From NCBI GenBank assembly GCA_021736445.1, contig JAIPGA010000014.1, positions 1 through 40,026 of the forward strand: a DNA stretch of 40,026 nt, given 5' to 3'. Position 1 is the stretch's first letter; the number at the start of each line of letters is the position of its first letter. Below, one piece after another: positions 16,737 through 24,347 of the stretch. Origin of the DNA: Synergistales bacterium. Its GTDB lineage: Bacteria; Synergistota; Synergistia; Synergistales; Aminiphilaceae. Under the pieces are notes generated by a model. It was not told the origin of the DNA, did no database searches, and saw only the letters and a program-made list of their open reading frames with translations. The position numbers were made by a program, and so were the translations under genes.

Positions 16737-17153
16737 ATGGAAACCTACCGCAAGGAACTGTGGATGAATGTGCCGACCCGCCGGGGCTTCGTGAACCTCA
16801 CGCCGCAGGTGGAGGAATGCCTGCAGGAGAGCGGCATTCGGGAGGGGCTTTTGCTCTGCAACGCCATGCACATCACCGCCTCGGTCTTCATCAACGACAA
16901 CGAGAGCGGCCTGCACAGGGACTTCGAAGGCTGGCTGGAGCGGCTGGCGCCGGAGAAGCCCCACGATCAGTACAACCACAACACCTTCGAGGACAACGGC
17001 GACGCCCACCTGAAGCGGAGTGTCATGGGCCGCGAGGTGGTTGTCGCCGTCACGGAGGGCAAACTGGACTTCGGGCCCTGGGAGTGTATCTTCTACGGCG
17101 AGTTCGACGGCAAACGCAACAAGCGTGTGCTGGTGAAGATCATCGGCGAATGA
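16737..17153 (+). CDS. yjbQ: YjbQ/UPF0047 family protein
   Basis: A 138-residue member of the YjbQ (UPF0047) family, of usual length. Conserved blocks are [32 protein letters not shown], of which only short parts diagnose the family ([10 protein letters not shown] and NE--L--D), then [20 protein letters not shown] with the histidine cluster of the active site. The C-terminus [29 protein letters not shown] is typical. E. coli YjbQ has weak thiamine-phosphate synthase activity and its true role is unsettled. The start ATG 16737 is eight bases after GGAGG. Its 3' end is convergent with the original end of the diaminopentanoate dehydrogenase gene, now separated from it by the insertion. Confidence 0.92.
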   Translation: METYRKELWMNVPTRRGFVNLTPQVEECLQESGIREGLLLCNAMHITASVFINDNESGLHRDFEGWLERLAPEKPHDQYNHNTFEDNGDAHLKRSVMGREVVVAVTEGKLDFGPWECIFYGEFDGKRNKRVLVKIIGE

Positions 17154-17155
17154 AC

Positions 17156-17201
17156 GCCCGCGGCAGGGGCAGGTCGAGCATGCTGGTCAGGCCCGGCGGT
17201 G
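17156..17201 (+). repeat. 46-bp direct repeat, left copy
   Basis: Identical over all 46 bases to 18764-18809. It begins GCCCGCGGCAGG and ends CCCGGCGGTG. This copy starts 2 bases after the yjbQ stop and carries the original 3' end of the dehydrogenase gene: read on minus, the shared codons ...LPLPRA continue into FIRR and TGA. Confidence 0.95.
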
Positions 17202-17253
17202 ATTCGCCCGGGAAGCACATTTTTGCTGGACGCACCAGAAATACCACGAGCTT

Positions 17254-17308
17254 CCTGCCTTATTCCTGCCTTATTCCTGCCTTATTCCTGCCTTATTCCT
17301 GCCTTATT
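17254..17308 (+). repeat. Five exact tandem copies of CCTGCCTTATT
   Basis: An 11-base unit repeated five times without change. The last unit supplies the stop codon of the AlbA_2 gene (TAA on minus at 17306-17304). Copy number is likely variable through slippage. Confidence 0.95.
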
Positions 17309-18716
17309 CTTTGCTGCGCCCCGATTCTCCGCTAACGCACCAAACTGCACCACGCCCGTGGCCTTTTGTTTCGATCAAACCTAATCGTTTCAAATGAAAA
17401 AGATCCTCACGTAAAGTGCGTTCCGGGGGAGGATCATCAATACACTCAACAATATGACGAAAGGCAAGACAAGGTGACTGGGAAAGCATTTGCAGAATCT
17501 GCCGCTGCCTTGGGGTCAGATCATGGGCAACGCGATGCGGGGCAATATAACCACTCGGGAGAAAACGTACCCAGACACTACCAGCTTGCTCACCAAATTC
17601 GGGTTCCGGATGACCTGCTTTGACACACAATTGTACTATCTTTTGGGTGCCTCTTCCCCATTGTTCTATAATCCCCCGAAGATAGAATGTCTTTGCTATC
17701 ATTGGATTACGCAACCGAGAAGAGTGTTCCCGCTTGAGATCTCCAGGAACCAAGCCAAATGGCAGGGTTCCATCACTCCAGATTTCAAGCCGATCATCAT
17801 AGATAGCCAGACTCACCGCACCCCCCACAATAGCATAGTCCCGATGACAAAACGCGTTCACCAATGCCTCTCGGAGAGCCTCCAACGGGAAAAGCGGTTC
17901 GTCTTCACGCTCGAAGATACCAGGCACAATCCGACCAGCCACGGGCAAACTGCGTCGCAAAAAGGCCATAGCCTCATTCAAGAGTTCAAAAGCATGCCCC
18001 TCTAGCTGTCTTTGGTCAATGAAATTTGTTTTGTCCATCCCGCGGAAGCGCGCCATACGCAAGTGACACTGTGGATAGTCGGGAAGGAAGCGATTTCCAA
18101 ATAAAACCACTGCTGCATTGTTCAATCCTTCCTCTACCTGCAGTCCCAAACGTGGCAAAATATCGGAAATGTCGTTTCCTACCGATTCCGGAAGCCGACC
18201 CGCTTCTCTTCCCAATCGGACCGTGCGAAGAATCTCCTCGTCATCCAAATCAGCAACACGGTACCCCCGTGAAATACCGTTTTCCCACCGTATTTCCTGC
18301 TGCATTCGCTCACGCAGCAATTGCTGGTATACAGATTGGGGCATAATTGATGTCGTTGAGGTTGACCTTTGATAAGGTCGGCCATCGCAAACAAAAGGAC
18401 GTAATTCAGGCTGTGGCGGTATCGATAACACCAGCACTTCCTTCTCCTCGGTTACTGGAACACGCTTGATTTCAGTTTCCGCAGGAGGTTCAATCGTGTG
18501 GAGCTTTTCGGCAATATCCCGCAGTGTCCTATCACCAATCTGTTGACCGACAATATCACCTTTTGGCGTCACCCCAAAAAGGATTTGCCCACCCTGCCTA
18601 TTAAGCATTCCACACAATGTTTTAAGAGCCCTCTGCAACTGACCGGCAGATTGCTTAAACTCTACGGTATCGGATTCTCCACCTCTAACAAGCTGTTTAA
18701 TTTCTTTAATATTCAT
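17304..18716 (-). CDS. AlbA_2 (Schlafen-like) domain ATP-binding protein
   Basis: A 470-residue protein of the family often annotated as putative transcriptional regulator or RecG-related ATPase. Residues about 10-130 form an AlbA_2 domain, with ESDTVEFKQSAG (glutamate at the conserved position), FGVTPKGDIVGQ and a C-terminal YxRxxxxT-like PYQRSTSTT. The central part has EALREALVNAFCHRDYAI (N-x-x-x-H-R-D-Y box) followed by LEIWSDGTLPFG and RNPMIAKTFYLRGIIEQWGRGT, the HATPase_c_4 fold. A winged-helix-like C-terminus (about 395-465) follows. Related proteins occur near defence and mobile genes, but no function is proven. I chose ATG 18716, nine bases after GAGGTG. It is the only gene of the repeat-bounded insertion and its base composition differs from its neighbours. 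Confidence 0.85.
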   Translation of the reverse strand: MNIKEIKQLVRGGESDTVEFKQSAGQLQRALKTLCGMLNRQGGQILFGVTPKGDIVGQQIGDRTLRDIAEKLHTIEPPAETEIKRVPVTEEKEVLVLSIPPQPELRPFVCDGRPYQRSTSTTSIMPQSVYQQLLRERMQQEIRWENGISRGYRVADLDDEEILRTVRLGREAGRLPESVGNDISDILPRLGLQVEEGLNNAAVVLFGNRFLPDYPQCHLRMARFRGMDKTNFIDQRQLEGHAFELLNEAMAFLRRSLPVAGRIVPGIFEREDEPLFPLEALREALVNAFCHRDYAIVGGAVSLAIYDDRLEIWSDGTLPFGLVPGDLKREHSSRLRNPMIAKTFYLRGIIEQWGRGTQKIVQLCVKAGHPEPEFGEQAGSVWVRFLPSGYIAPHRVAHDLTPRQRQILQMLSQSPCLAFRHIVECIDDPPPERTLREDLFHLKRLGLIETKGHGRGAVWCVSGESGRSKE

Positions 18717-18729
18717 TTCCTTTGGCACC

Positions 18730-19812
18730 TCATCCCAAATCCGGGACGCTATCGCCAGACCATGCCCGCGGCAGGGGCAGGTCGAGCATGCTGGTCAGGC
18801 CCGGCGGTGCGGCGAGGACATGGGGGATCATGTTGACGGCCATGGCGGTGGTGCCGACGCCGCCGGGGATCTCGGGGCTGATGACCATGTCCACCGCCTG
18901 GGGAACACCCTCGATGCGGATGTAGTCACCGGTCTCCACCCCCTCCAGATGGGGCGATACCTGCTGGGGATGCTCCAGGGTGATCACGGCCCGGCCGGCG
19001 ACGATGCCCCGGGCGGTGTGGTTGCAGCCCGCCACCATGCCGGGATCGACGCGGATCCGCGGTGTCTCCCGGACCACCGTGGAGACAATGGGCTCCCTGG
19101 TCTCGGCAATCTCGTCCAGCTTCCAGCCCAGGGCGTCGGCGACCATGCGCACCGACTGCCGGAAGCCGATGTGACCGGTGATCCGGCCTTCCCCCACGCC
19201 CTGCCGGAACGCTTCCGGCGGAACTCCCACGCCCTGGGTGGCCATGACGGTGGCGCCGAAGGGCGAGAGATCGTTGACCCGCCGGGCCTTAACGGCATCC
19301 ACCTTTGTGCAGGGGCCGGTGAGAGCGAGGATGAGCGTATCCAGGACGAAGCCCGGGTTGATGCCTGTGCCGAGGATGGTGACGCCCCGGTCCCCGGCGG
19401 CAGCGTCGAGCTCGGCCGCGGTCTCCGGATCGGCGGCCTGCGGGTAGGCCATCTCCTCGGCGATGGAGATGACGTTCTTGCCCGAGGCCACGAGCCGCAG
19501 GATCTCCGGCCGGACCTCCCGGACAAAGGAGCTGGTGGCCAGCAGGGCGATCTCCGCCGCGGCCCCGGCGGCTTCTTCGACGGTACCCACGGCAACGCCC
19601 GTTTTCTCCCCCAATTCCAGGATCTCCCCCAGATCCCGCCCCTCTTTGGCCGGGTCGGTGTCGGCTGCGGCGACGATCTCCACGCCCCGTTCCAGCAGGA
19701 GCCTGGCGATGCCGCATCCCATGGCCCCCAGGCCGACGATGACTGCCCGGATACCGTCAGCCGTAAAAACATTCTGTCCGGTTGGCACGGATGTGCCGTG
19801 GCTGTCTTGCAT
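18730..19812 (-). CDS. ord: 2,4-Diaminopentanoate dehydrogenase-like protein
   Basis: A 360-residue NAD(P)-binding dehydrogenase resembling ORD of the oxidative ornithine pathway, which deaminates 2,4-diaminopentanoate to 2-amino-4-oxopentanoate. The nucleotide site VIVGLGAMGCGIARLLLERG is at about residues 23-42. GTGINPGFVLDTLILALTG is the signature of this family, and the fold is that of dihydrodipicolinate reductase. The start ATG 19812 follows GGAGA. The other pathway genes (ornithine aminomutase oraSE, thiolase ortAB) are absent here. Its last ten codons (WSGDSVPDLG) lie outside the 46-bp repeat and come from the insertion, replacing an original FIRR ending now stranded at the other repeat. 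It is divergent from xdhC. Confidence 0.8.
   Translation of the reverse strand: MQDSHGTSVPTGQNVFTADGIRAVIVGLGAMGCGIARLLLERGVEIVAAADTDPAKEGRDLGEILELGEKTGVAVGTVEEAAGAAAEIALLATSSFVREVRPEILRLVASGKNVISIAEEMAYPQAADPETAAELDAAAGDRGVTILGTGINPGFVLDTLILALTGPCTKVDAVKARRVNDLSPFGATVMATQGVGVPPEAFRQGVGEGRITGHIGFRQSVRMVADALGWKLDEIAETREPIVSTVVRETPRIRVDPGMVAGCNHTARGIVAGRAVITLEHPQQVSPHLEGVETGDYIRIEGVPQAVDMVISPEIPGGVGTTAMAVNMIPHVLAAPPGLTSMLDLPLPRAWSGDSVPDLG
18764..18809 (+). repeat. 46-bp direct repeat, right copy
   Basis: This exact copy of 17156-17201 lies inside the 3' coding end of the diaminopentanoate dehydrogenase gene, encoding on minus about 15 residues that include TSMLDLPLPRA. Confidence 0.95.
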
Positions 19813-19939
19813 GATCGCTCTCCATTCTGTTGGTTTCGGCGGCCTATGAGGCCCCTTCGCTTGCGATGGTATCGTTCTGCCGCAATGTATTGTACCAGCC
19901 GCAGGGCATTCCGGCGGACCCCCGGACTCGCCTCTCCCC

Positions 19940-19968
19940 TTGAACGGCCCCTCGCCATGGGCCACAAT
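19940..19968 (+). promoter_or_regulatory. Candidate xdhC promoter
   Basis: TTGAAC (19940-19945), a 17-base spacer and CACAAT (19963-19968) match the sigma-70 consensus moderately. On the opposite strand a TACAAT near 19885 could serve the dehydrogenase gene, without a good -35. Confidence 0.35.
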
Positions 19969-20023
19969 AGACCCGTTTCCCGAACGCAGGGCGTTCAACC
20001 TGATCAAACCGGAGGGACCAGAG

Positions 20024-20815
20024 ATGGCCAATCAGAACAGGGAGCTCTTCCGCTCCATCGCCCAGTCCATCGGCGAGGGCGGCCGGGGCGTGCTGTGCAC
20101 CATTGTGGACGAGACGGGATCGGTCCCGCGGGGACGGGGAGCCAAGATGTGGGTCCACCCCGACGGGACATCGGAGGGCACCATCGGCGGCGGCATCGTG
20201 GAGCAGCACGTCCGGGAACGGGGGCTGGAGCTGCTGCAGCAGGGTGAAGCCGCGGAGCTCTACAGCGAGGAGATCTCCGCCGATGTGGCCTCGCTGGAAA
20301 GCGGCAGCTGCGGCGGCAGCGTGACGGTCTTTCTGGAGTCCATCGGCCAGGAGCGGGAGGTGGTGGTCTTCGGGGCGGGCTTCATCGGCCAGTCGGTGGC
20401 CAGGACTGCGCTGATGGCGGGCTTCCGGGTGACCCTCTGGGACGACCGGGAGGATTTCGCCAACCAGGAGAACGCCCCGGGCGCCGCGGTGCTGGCCTGC
20501 CCGCTCACCGAGGCGCTGGAACGGATCCACTTCACGCCGGCCACCTACGCGGTGGTCTGCACCCGGGGACACGGCCTGGACATGGAGGTCCTGGGCGCGC
20601 TGGAAAGCAAAACCACGGCCTACGTCGGAATGCTGGGCTCGCACAACAAGAACGCCACCATCCGCAAGGCCCTGCTGGAGCGGGGAACGTCACAGGCATA
20701 TCTGGACAGTGTCCACGCCCCCATCGGGCTCTCCATCGGCGCGGACACCCCGGAGGAGATCGCCGTTTCTATTGTGGCGGAGATCATCGCCACGGTCCGG
20801 GGGGCGGCGGTCTGA
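20024..20815 (+). CDS. xdhC: XdhC/CoxI-family molybdenum cofactor maturation protein
   Basis: A 263-residue XdhC-family protein. The N-terminal XdhC domain shows GSVPRGRGAKMWV, GTIGGGIVEQ and the cysteine motif ESGSCGGSVTVFLE. A Rossmann domain follows, with VVVFGAGFIGQSVARTALMA at about residues 112-131 and YVGMLGSHNKNATIRK, a family signature. XdhC proteins bind the molybdenum cofactor, promote its sulfuration and insert it into xanthine dehydrogenase-type enzymes. The likely client here is the Mop oxidoreductase at 36526-39312. The start ATG 20024 is eight bases after GGAGG. It is separated from the rest of the molybdenum locus by the 8.1-kb cassette. Confidence 0.9.
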   Translation: MANQNRELFRSIAQSIGEGGRGVLCTIVDETGSVPRGRGAKMWVHPDGTSEGTIGGGIVEQHVRERGLELLQQGEAAELYSEEISADVASLESGSCGGSVTVFLESIGQEREVVVFGAGFIGQSVARTALMAGFRVTLWDDREDFANQENAPGAAVLACPLTEALERIHFTPATYAVVCTRGHGLDMEVLGALESKTTAYVGMLGSHNKNATIRKALLERGTSQAYLDSVHAPIGLSIGADTPEEIAVSIVAEIIATVRGAAV

Positions 20816-20827
20816 GATAGATCAACC

Positions 20828-20903
20828 TCTCCCGCAGTAGCCTCCCCGGCAAAGCCACCGGTGGAGCTGCGGGAGACACCCGTCATTCTATCCTGCATGC
20901 AAT
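20828..20903 (+). repeat. Hairpin repeat element, copy A
   Basis: A perfect 10-bp stem, TCTCCCGCAG (20828-20837) with CTGCGGGAGA (20867-20876), encloses a 29-base loop. A tail follows that ends ATCCTGCATGCAAT. From the right arm to the tail end it matches copy B at 32 of 37 positions by hand alignment. It lies 12 bases after the xdhC stop. Confidence 0.8.
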
Positions 20904-20942
20904 TCAATGCCTGACCCAAGTGTTTGCAAGGAAACATAAGGG

Positions 20943-20978
20943 CAGTGGTGTGCACCCCAACCGGGGCCCACACCACTG
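20943..20978. terminator. Hairpin between xdhC and dctP (II)
   Basis: CAGTGGTGTG pairs perfectly with CACACCACTG (10 bp). The loop contains CCCCAACCGGGG, which can pair further. It lies between convergent ends and probably terminates the cassette operon, xdhC or both. The T-runs are poor. Confidence 0.55.
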
Positions 20979-21029
20979 TATCCCTCTCTCCCGAGTCGCG
21001 CTGTTACGGTGTCACGTTCCGGGGGAACC

Positions 21030-22034
21030 TTACTCGTTGTACTGCAAGGCGGCTTCGATGAACTCGTCGCCGTACTGTTCACGGTACTGCTCGTAAAGTG
21101 GTTCCGCGGCTTCGCGGAACTTTAACTTATCTTCGTCGCTCACCTCGTTGACCTTCATGCCCTCTTCCTCGAGTTTCTCGATCAGCTCCGTATCCTGCCG
21201 GTAGGCCACGGCACGCTGCCGTTCCTTCGTTGCCTGGGCGGCATCCTTGACCACCTTCTGGTACTCTTCAGGAAGGCTGTCGAAGAAGGGCTTGTTGATG
21301 TAGAGAGCCACGGTCCCGTAGATATGCTGGGTGAGTGAACAGTAGTCCTGCACTTCGTAGAATTTCGCTGCGTAGATGATGGAGATGGGGTTTTCCTGGG
21401 CGTCCACCGTACCCTGCTGGAGCGCCGTGTAGAGCTCGCCGAAAGACATCGGGGTAGGGTTGGCGCCGTAAAGCTTGAAGGCCTTCACGTGGTATGGATT
21501 CTCCATGGTCCTGATCTTCAGGCCCTCAAGATCTCCCGGGACATTAACCGGGCCCCTGTTGTTGGTTATGTTGCGGAAACCATTCTCGCACCAGCCGAGG
21601 TTGTACATATTGCTTTCCACAAAGATCTCGTTCAGCTTTTCGCCAAAATCCCCGTCCAGCGCAGCGCGGGCGGCCTCTCGGGAGGTGAACAGGAACGGCA
21701 GGTCCATCACAGCGGCCCGCTCGTCGTATGCACTCAGGACGGAGCCTATGGCCATGGTCATCTCCAGCGTTCCCAGACTGACCGACTCCACGGCCTGCCT
21801 GTCGCCACCGAGCTGCGCGTTGGGGTAGAGCTCCACCTTGACGTTTCCGTCTGTTCCCTCTTCGATCTGTTTTTTGAATTCTTCCTTCAGGGCGATATGG
21901 GAAGCGTGCGACTCGGGAAGCACATGGGCAACCCGAATAAGATAATCCGAAGCCACAACTCCTGTGGACATGGAAACAAGAACCATCAAACTCAGAACCG
22001 CTACAACACTTACAGATAGTACCTTTTTCAACAT
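21030..22034 (-). CDS. dctP: TRAP transporter substrate-binding protein (DctP, system II)
   Basis: A 334-residue DctP-family receptor. The start ATG 22034 gives MLKKVLSVSVVAVLSLMVL, a clear signal peptide ending near STGVVASDY. Mature-domain signatures are IRVAHVLPESHASHIALKEEF, PNAQLGGDRQAVESVSLGT, and DLEGLKIRTMENPYHVKAFKLYGANPTPMSFGELYTALQQGTVDAQENP, of which IRTMENP carries the carboxylate-binding arginine. It resembles DctP of C4-dicarboxylate and related acid importers. It is the last gene of the cassette operon, 92 bases after the aminotransferase gene, and pairs with dctQ/dctM at 24348-26116. The binding protein being far from its permease genes is unusual. Confidence 0.9.
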   Translation of the reverse strand: MLKKVLSVSVVAVLSLMVLVSMSTGVVASDYLIRVAHVLPESHASHIALKEEFKKQIEEGTDGNVKVELYPNAQLGGDRQAVESVSLGTLEMTMAIGSVLSAYDERAAVMDLPFLFTSREAARAALDGDFGEKLNEIFVESNMYNLGWCENGFRNITNNRGPVNVPGDLEGLKIRTMENPYHVKAFKLYGANPTPMSFGELYTALQQGTVDAQENPISIIYAAKFYEVQDYCSLTQHIYGTVALYINKPFFDSLPEEYQKVVKDAAQATKERQRAVAYRQDTELIEKLEEEGMKVNEVSDEDKLKFREAAEPLYEQYREQYGDEFIEAALQYNE

Positions 22035-22100
22035 TTTTCTGCCCCCCTCAACTATGTCTGCCTCGTGTTCAAGGCATTCCGTCAACTATACCGCGCCACA

Positions 22101-22119
22101 TTACATCCACTCACCTCCT
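22101..22119 (-). promoter_or_regulatory. Minimal start-stop ORF with perfect ribosome site
   Basis: AGGAGG (22119-22114), a 7-base spacer, ATG (22106-22104) and an immediate TAA. It lies in the 92-base gap before dctP (II). A GTG four bases earlier would open a ten-codon leader peptide from the same ribosome site. It may hold ribosomes upstream of dctP. Confidence 0.4.
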
Positions 22120-22126
22120 CTCTCGG

Positions 22127-23302
22127 TTATCCTTTTTTGCCAAGAAAGTGCCCGTAGGCCGCCGCAAATTTTTCCATGCCCCGACTCACATCATCGCGTG
22201 AACAGGTAAAGGCGATCCGCACATACCCCGGGCTCCCAAAGGCGTCACCGGGCACGGTGGCTACCCCTTCCTTTTCGAGCAGGTAGGTGCAGAATTCAAG
22301 CGCCGATACGTCGAGGCATTCTATGGAAGGGAAGGCGTAGAACGCGCCCTTCGGTGGTGCAAAGCGAAGGCCCTCACAGGACTGGAGGGCACCCACAACC
22401 ACATCTCTCCTCCGTTCCATTTCCGCCACCATCTCACGGGTCATTCCGCTTCCCGAGCGGAGGGCCTCCACCGCGCCTTTCTGGGCGAAGGAACAGGCCG
22501 AGGTGGAAAGCATCTGATGCGTTTTCAGGAAGTAGGGATAAAGGTCTGGAGGACAGAGGATATAGCCGATACGCCACCCGGTCATGGAAAAGGTTTTGGA
22601 GAGCGAGTTCACGCCGATCACCCGGCCCGGGGTATCGGCAAATGCATAGATGTTCGCATTTTCATCGGTAAAGACAAAATCCTGGTAGCAGTCGTCCGTA
22701 ATGACATAAAGGTCGAATTCCTCGGCGAAATCCGCCAGTTTCTTCAGATCCTTTTCCGGTATTATCCCACCGGAAGGATTGTTGGGCGAGTTGATGATGA
22801 GGATCTTCGTCCGCTCCGTGACGGCGTTACGCAGACCTTCGAAATCCACCCGGTAGTACTCGTCCAGCCGGCTGGGCACGGAAACAGGGACACCGCCTGC
22901 AAGGTAGACCTGGTCGAAATAGGCGGGGAAGCAGGGAGTGGGAATGAGCACCTCATCACCGGGGTTGAGCAGTGCCATAAAGGTGACCATCTCAGCCTCT
23001 ACAGCACCGCAGGTCACAACGATTGAAGCTGCCTCCGCCTCTTTCCCCCACCGTGATTCCTGCTCTGCAATGGCTTTGCGCAATTCCGGGATTCCTTCCA
23101 AGGGGGTGTAATGGACAAACCCTTCGTCAAGCGCCTTCTGCGCTCCCTCTTTCGCCACCCGGGGAGAGTCAAAGTCGGGGCGTCCGATTTCGAAATGGAT
23201 GACCTTCTCACCCCTGTTTTCGATCTCCGCCGCAGAGGCGAGGATCTCCCGGATCCCCCCTTCAAAGGGAATATGTTCAAAGCGTCGTGAAACAGGGTGC
23301 AT
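22127..23302 (-). CDS. Class I/II PLP-dependent aminotransferase
   Basis: A 391-residue fold-type I aminotransferase of the aspartate aminotransferase Igamma group. Visible are IHFEIGRPDFDSP at about 35-47, NSPNNPSGGI (cofactor-contact asparagine at about 174-175), ITDDCYQDFVF (pyridine-binding aspartate at about 203), and the Schiff-base lysine in SLSKTFSMTGWRIGY (about 236). The C-terminal arginine for the substrate carboxylate is in YVRIAFTCS. The start ATG 23302 is eight bases after AGGAG; the frame runs further upstream. It follows the dehydrogenase gene by 4 bases. In this operon it would convert between an amino acid and the 2-oxo acid handled by the dehydrogenase. Confidence 0.9.
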   Translation of the reverse strand: MHPVSRRFEHIPFEGGIREILASAAEIENRGEKVIHFEIGRPDFDSPRVAKEGAQKALDEGFVHYTPLEGIPELRKAIAEQESRWGKEAEAASIVVTCGAVEAEMVTFMALLNPGDEVLIPTPCFPAYFDQVYLAGGVPVSVPSRLDEYYRVDFEGLRNAVTERTKILIINSPNNPSGGIIPEKDLKKLADFAEEFDLYVITDDCYQDFVFTDENANIYAFADTPGRVIGVNSLSKTFSMTGWRIGYILCPPDLYPYFLKTHQMLSTSACSFAQKGAVEALRSGSGMTREMVAEMERRRDVVVGALQSCEGLRFAPPKGAFYAFPSIECLDVSALEFCTYLLEKEGVATVPGDAFGSPGYVRIAFTCSRDDVSRGMEKFAAAYGHFLGKKG

Positions 23303-23306
23303 GGGA

Positions 23307-24311
23307 TCAGCTCCTTTTTTTCTCATCGGGAGAATTGGCTGGGCTGGCAGGTGGTTGGCCTGTAAGGACACGTTTTACTTCCATTGCGCAATGGCGGCGT
23401 AGTTCGGGCAGCGACTTGTCGGAGCGGAAGGCCGAATGGGGCGTAAACACGACATTTTCAAGAGAGAACAGGGGATCGTCCATATTGGCCGGCTCCTGTT
23501 CCATCACATCCAGCGCGGCCCCGGCAAGCTGGCCCGTAATGAGGGCTTCATAGAGATCTCTGCCGTTCACAATCGGGCCTCTGGACGTATTGACCAGGTA
23601 CGCCTCTGGTTTCATCTTGGCAAAGAGGCTCTTGTCAAAGAAGCCTCGGGTGTGTTTGTTGAGTGGGATGTGCACGGAGACCACATCGGACCTCCCGAGC
23701 ACTTCATCCAGGGAGTCCACTGTCTCCACCCCAAGCGCCTCCGCCTTCTCTTTGTCCATGCAGGGATCATGGGCCACAATCCTGCCGAACATCTGATAGG
23801 CCTTTCGGGCGGTCTCCTGGCCGATACGGCCGAATCCCACAAGCCCCAGTGTCGCCGCACCGATCTTTTTCAGGTCCCAGGCCGGGACCTTCTCGACGTT
23901 CCAGTTCCCTTTCCGTACATCCAGGTAATAGGTGTGGAACTGCTTGAGGAGGATCATGGCGAACATCACTGCATGGTCAGAAACCTCGTCCACACCGAAG
24001 GCCGCCATGTTGCATACCTGAATCCCCTCATCGGCGCAGGCTTCAAGGTCCAGATTGTCCACACCCTGGCCGTGCCGGGCGATCACCTTGCAGCGGGACA
24101 TCCTTTTCGCGACATCCCTGTCTACTAAGGTATTGGCCATGATAAGGCCGTCCACGCTCGCCAGGAAGTCGTCCCGCTTCCCTTCCTGGAAGGTGTGTTC
24201 CGGTCCGTAGGGTTCCCTGACGAGCTCAAAATCGGTGTCGCTGAATACCTCTTTTTCTATCTCGATGTCGTTGTCGTTCAAGAGACTGCAGATACCAACC
24301 CTCGTCACCAC
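23307..24311 (-). CDS. D-isomer-specific 2-hydroxyacid dehydrogenase
   Basis: A 334-residue NAD-dependent dehydrogenase of the phosphoglycerate/C-terminal-binding-protein branch. The Rossmann motif is LGLVGFGRIGQETARKAY. Catalytic residues are visible: arginine in LVNTSRGPIVN, glutamate in DVMEQEPANMDDPL and histidine in FTPHSAFRSDKS. RHGQGVDNLDLEACADEGI is the substrate-domain signature. It interconverts a 2-oxo acid and a D-2-hydroxy acid. I take GTG 24311, seven bases after AGGAG; another GTG directly follows, and the frame opens at 24326 without a ribosome site. It sits between dctM and the aminotransferase. The substrate side chain cannot be deduced. Confidence 0.9.
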   Translation of the reverse strand: MVTRVGICSLLNDNDIEIEKEVFSDTDFELVREPYGPEHTFQEGKRDDFLASVDGLIMANTLVDRDVAKRMSRCKVIARHGQGVDNLDLEACADEGIQVCNMAAFGVDEVSDHAVMFAMILLKQFHTYYLDVRKGNWNVEKVPAWDLKKIGAATLGLVGFGRIGQETARKAYQMFGRIVAHDPCMDKEKAEALGVETVDSLDEVLGRSDVVSVHIPLNKHTRGFFDKSLFAKMKPEAYLVNTSRGPIVNGRDLYEALITGQLAGAALDVMEQEPANMDDPLFSLENVVFTPHSAFRSDKSLPELRRHCAMEVKRVLTGQPPASPANSPDEKKRS

Positions 24312-24347
24312 CGGGCATCTCCTCACTTTCGTTGTAAGCTTCTCTGA

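Larger units (their letters stand above)
17156..18809. mobile_element. Putative small insertion bounded by 46-bp repeats
   Basis: A segment of about 1.6 kb (1,608 bases from repeat to repeat), visibly more AT-rich than its neighbours, carries one gene (17304-18716). The repeats sit at the 3' end of the dehydrogenase gene, as att sites of integrative elements often do. No integrase or transposase is present, so it would need help in trans. Unequal recombination is an alternative origin. Confidence 0.6.

Noticed and set aside
17254-17308. Tandem CCTGCCTTATT units as a CRISPR array
   Set aside because: The units are contiguous with no spacers, only 11 bases long, and no cas genes are present.
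17156-18809. The 46-bp repeats as target-site duplications of an ordinary insertion sequence
   Set aside because: Forty-six bases is far longer than the usual 2-14. No transposase and no terminal inverted repeats were found.
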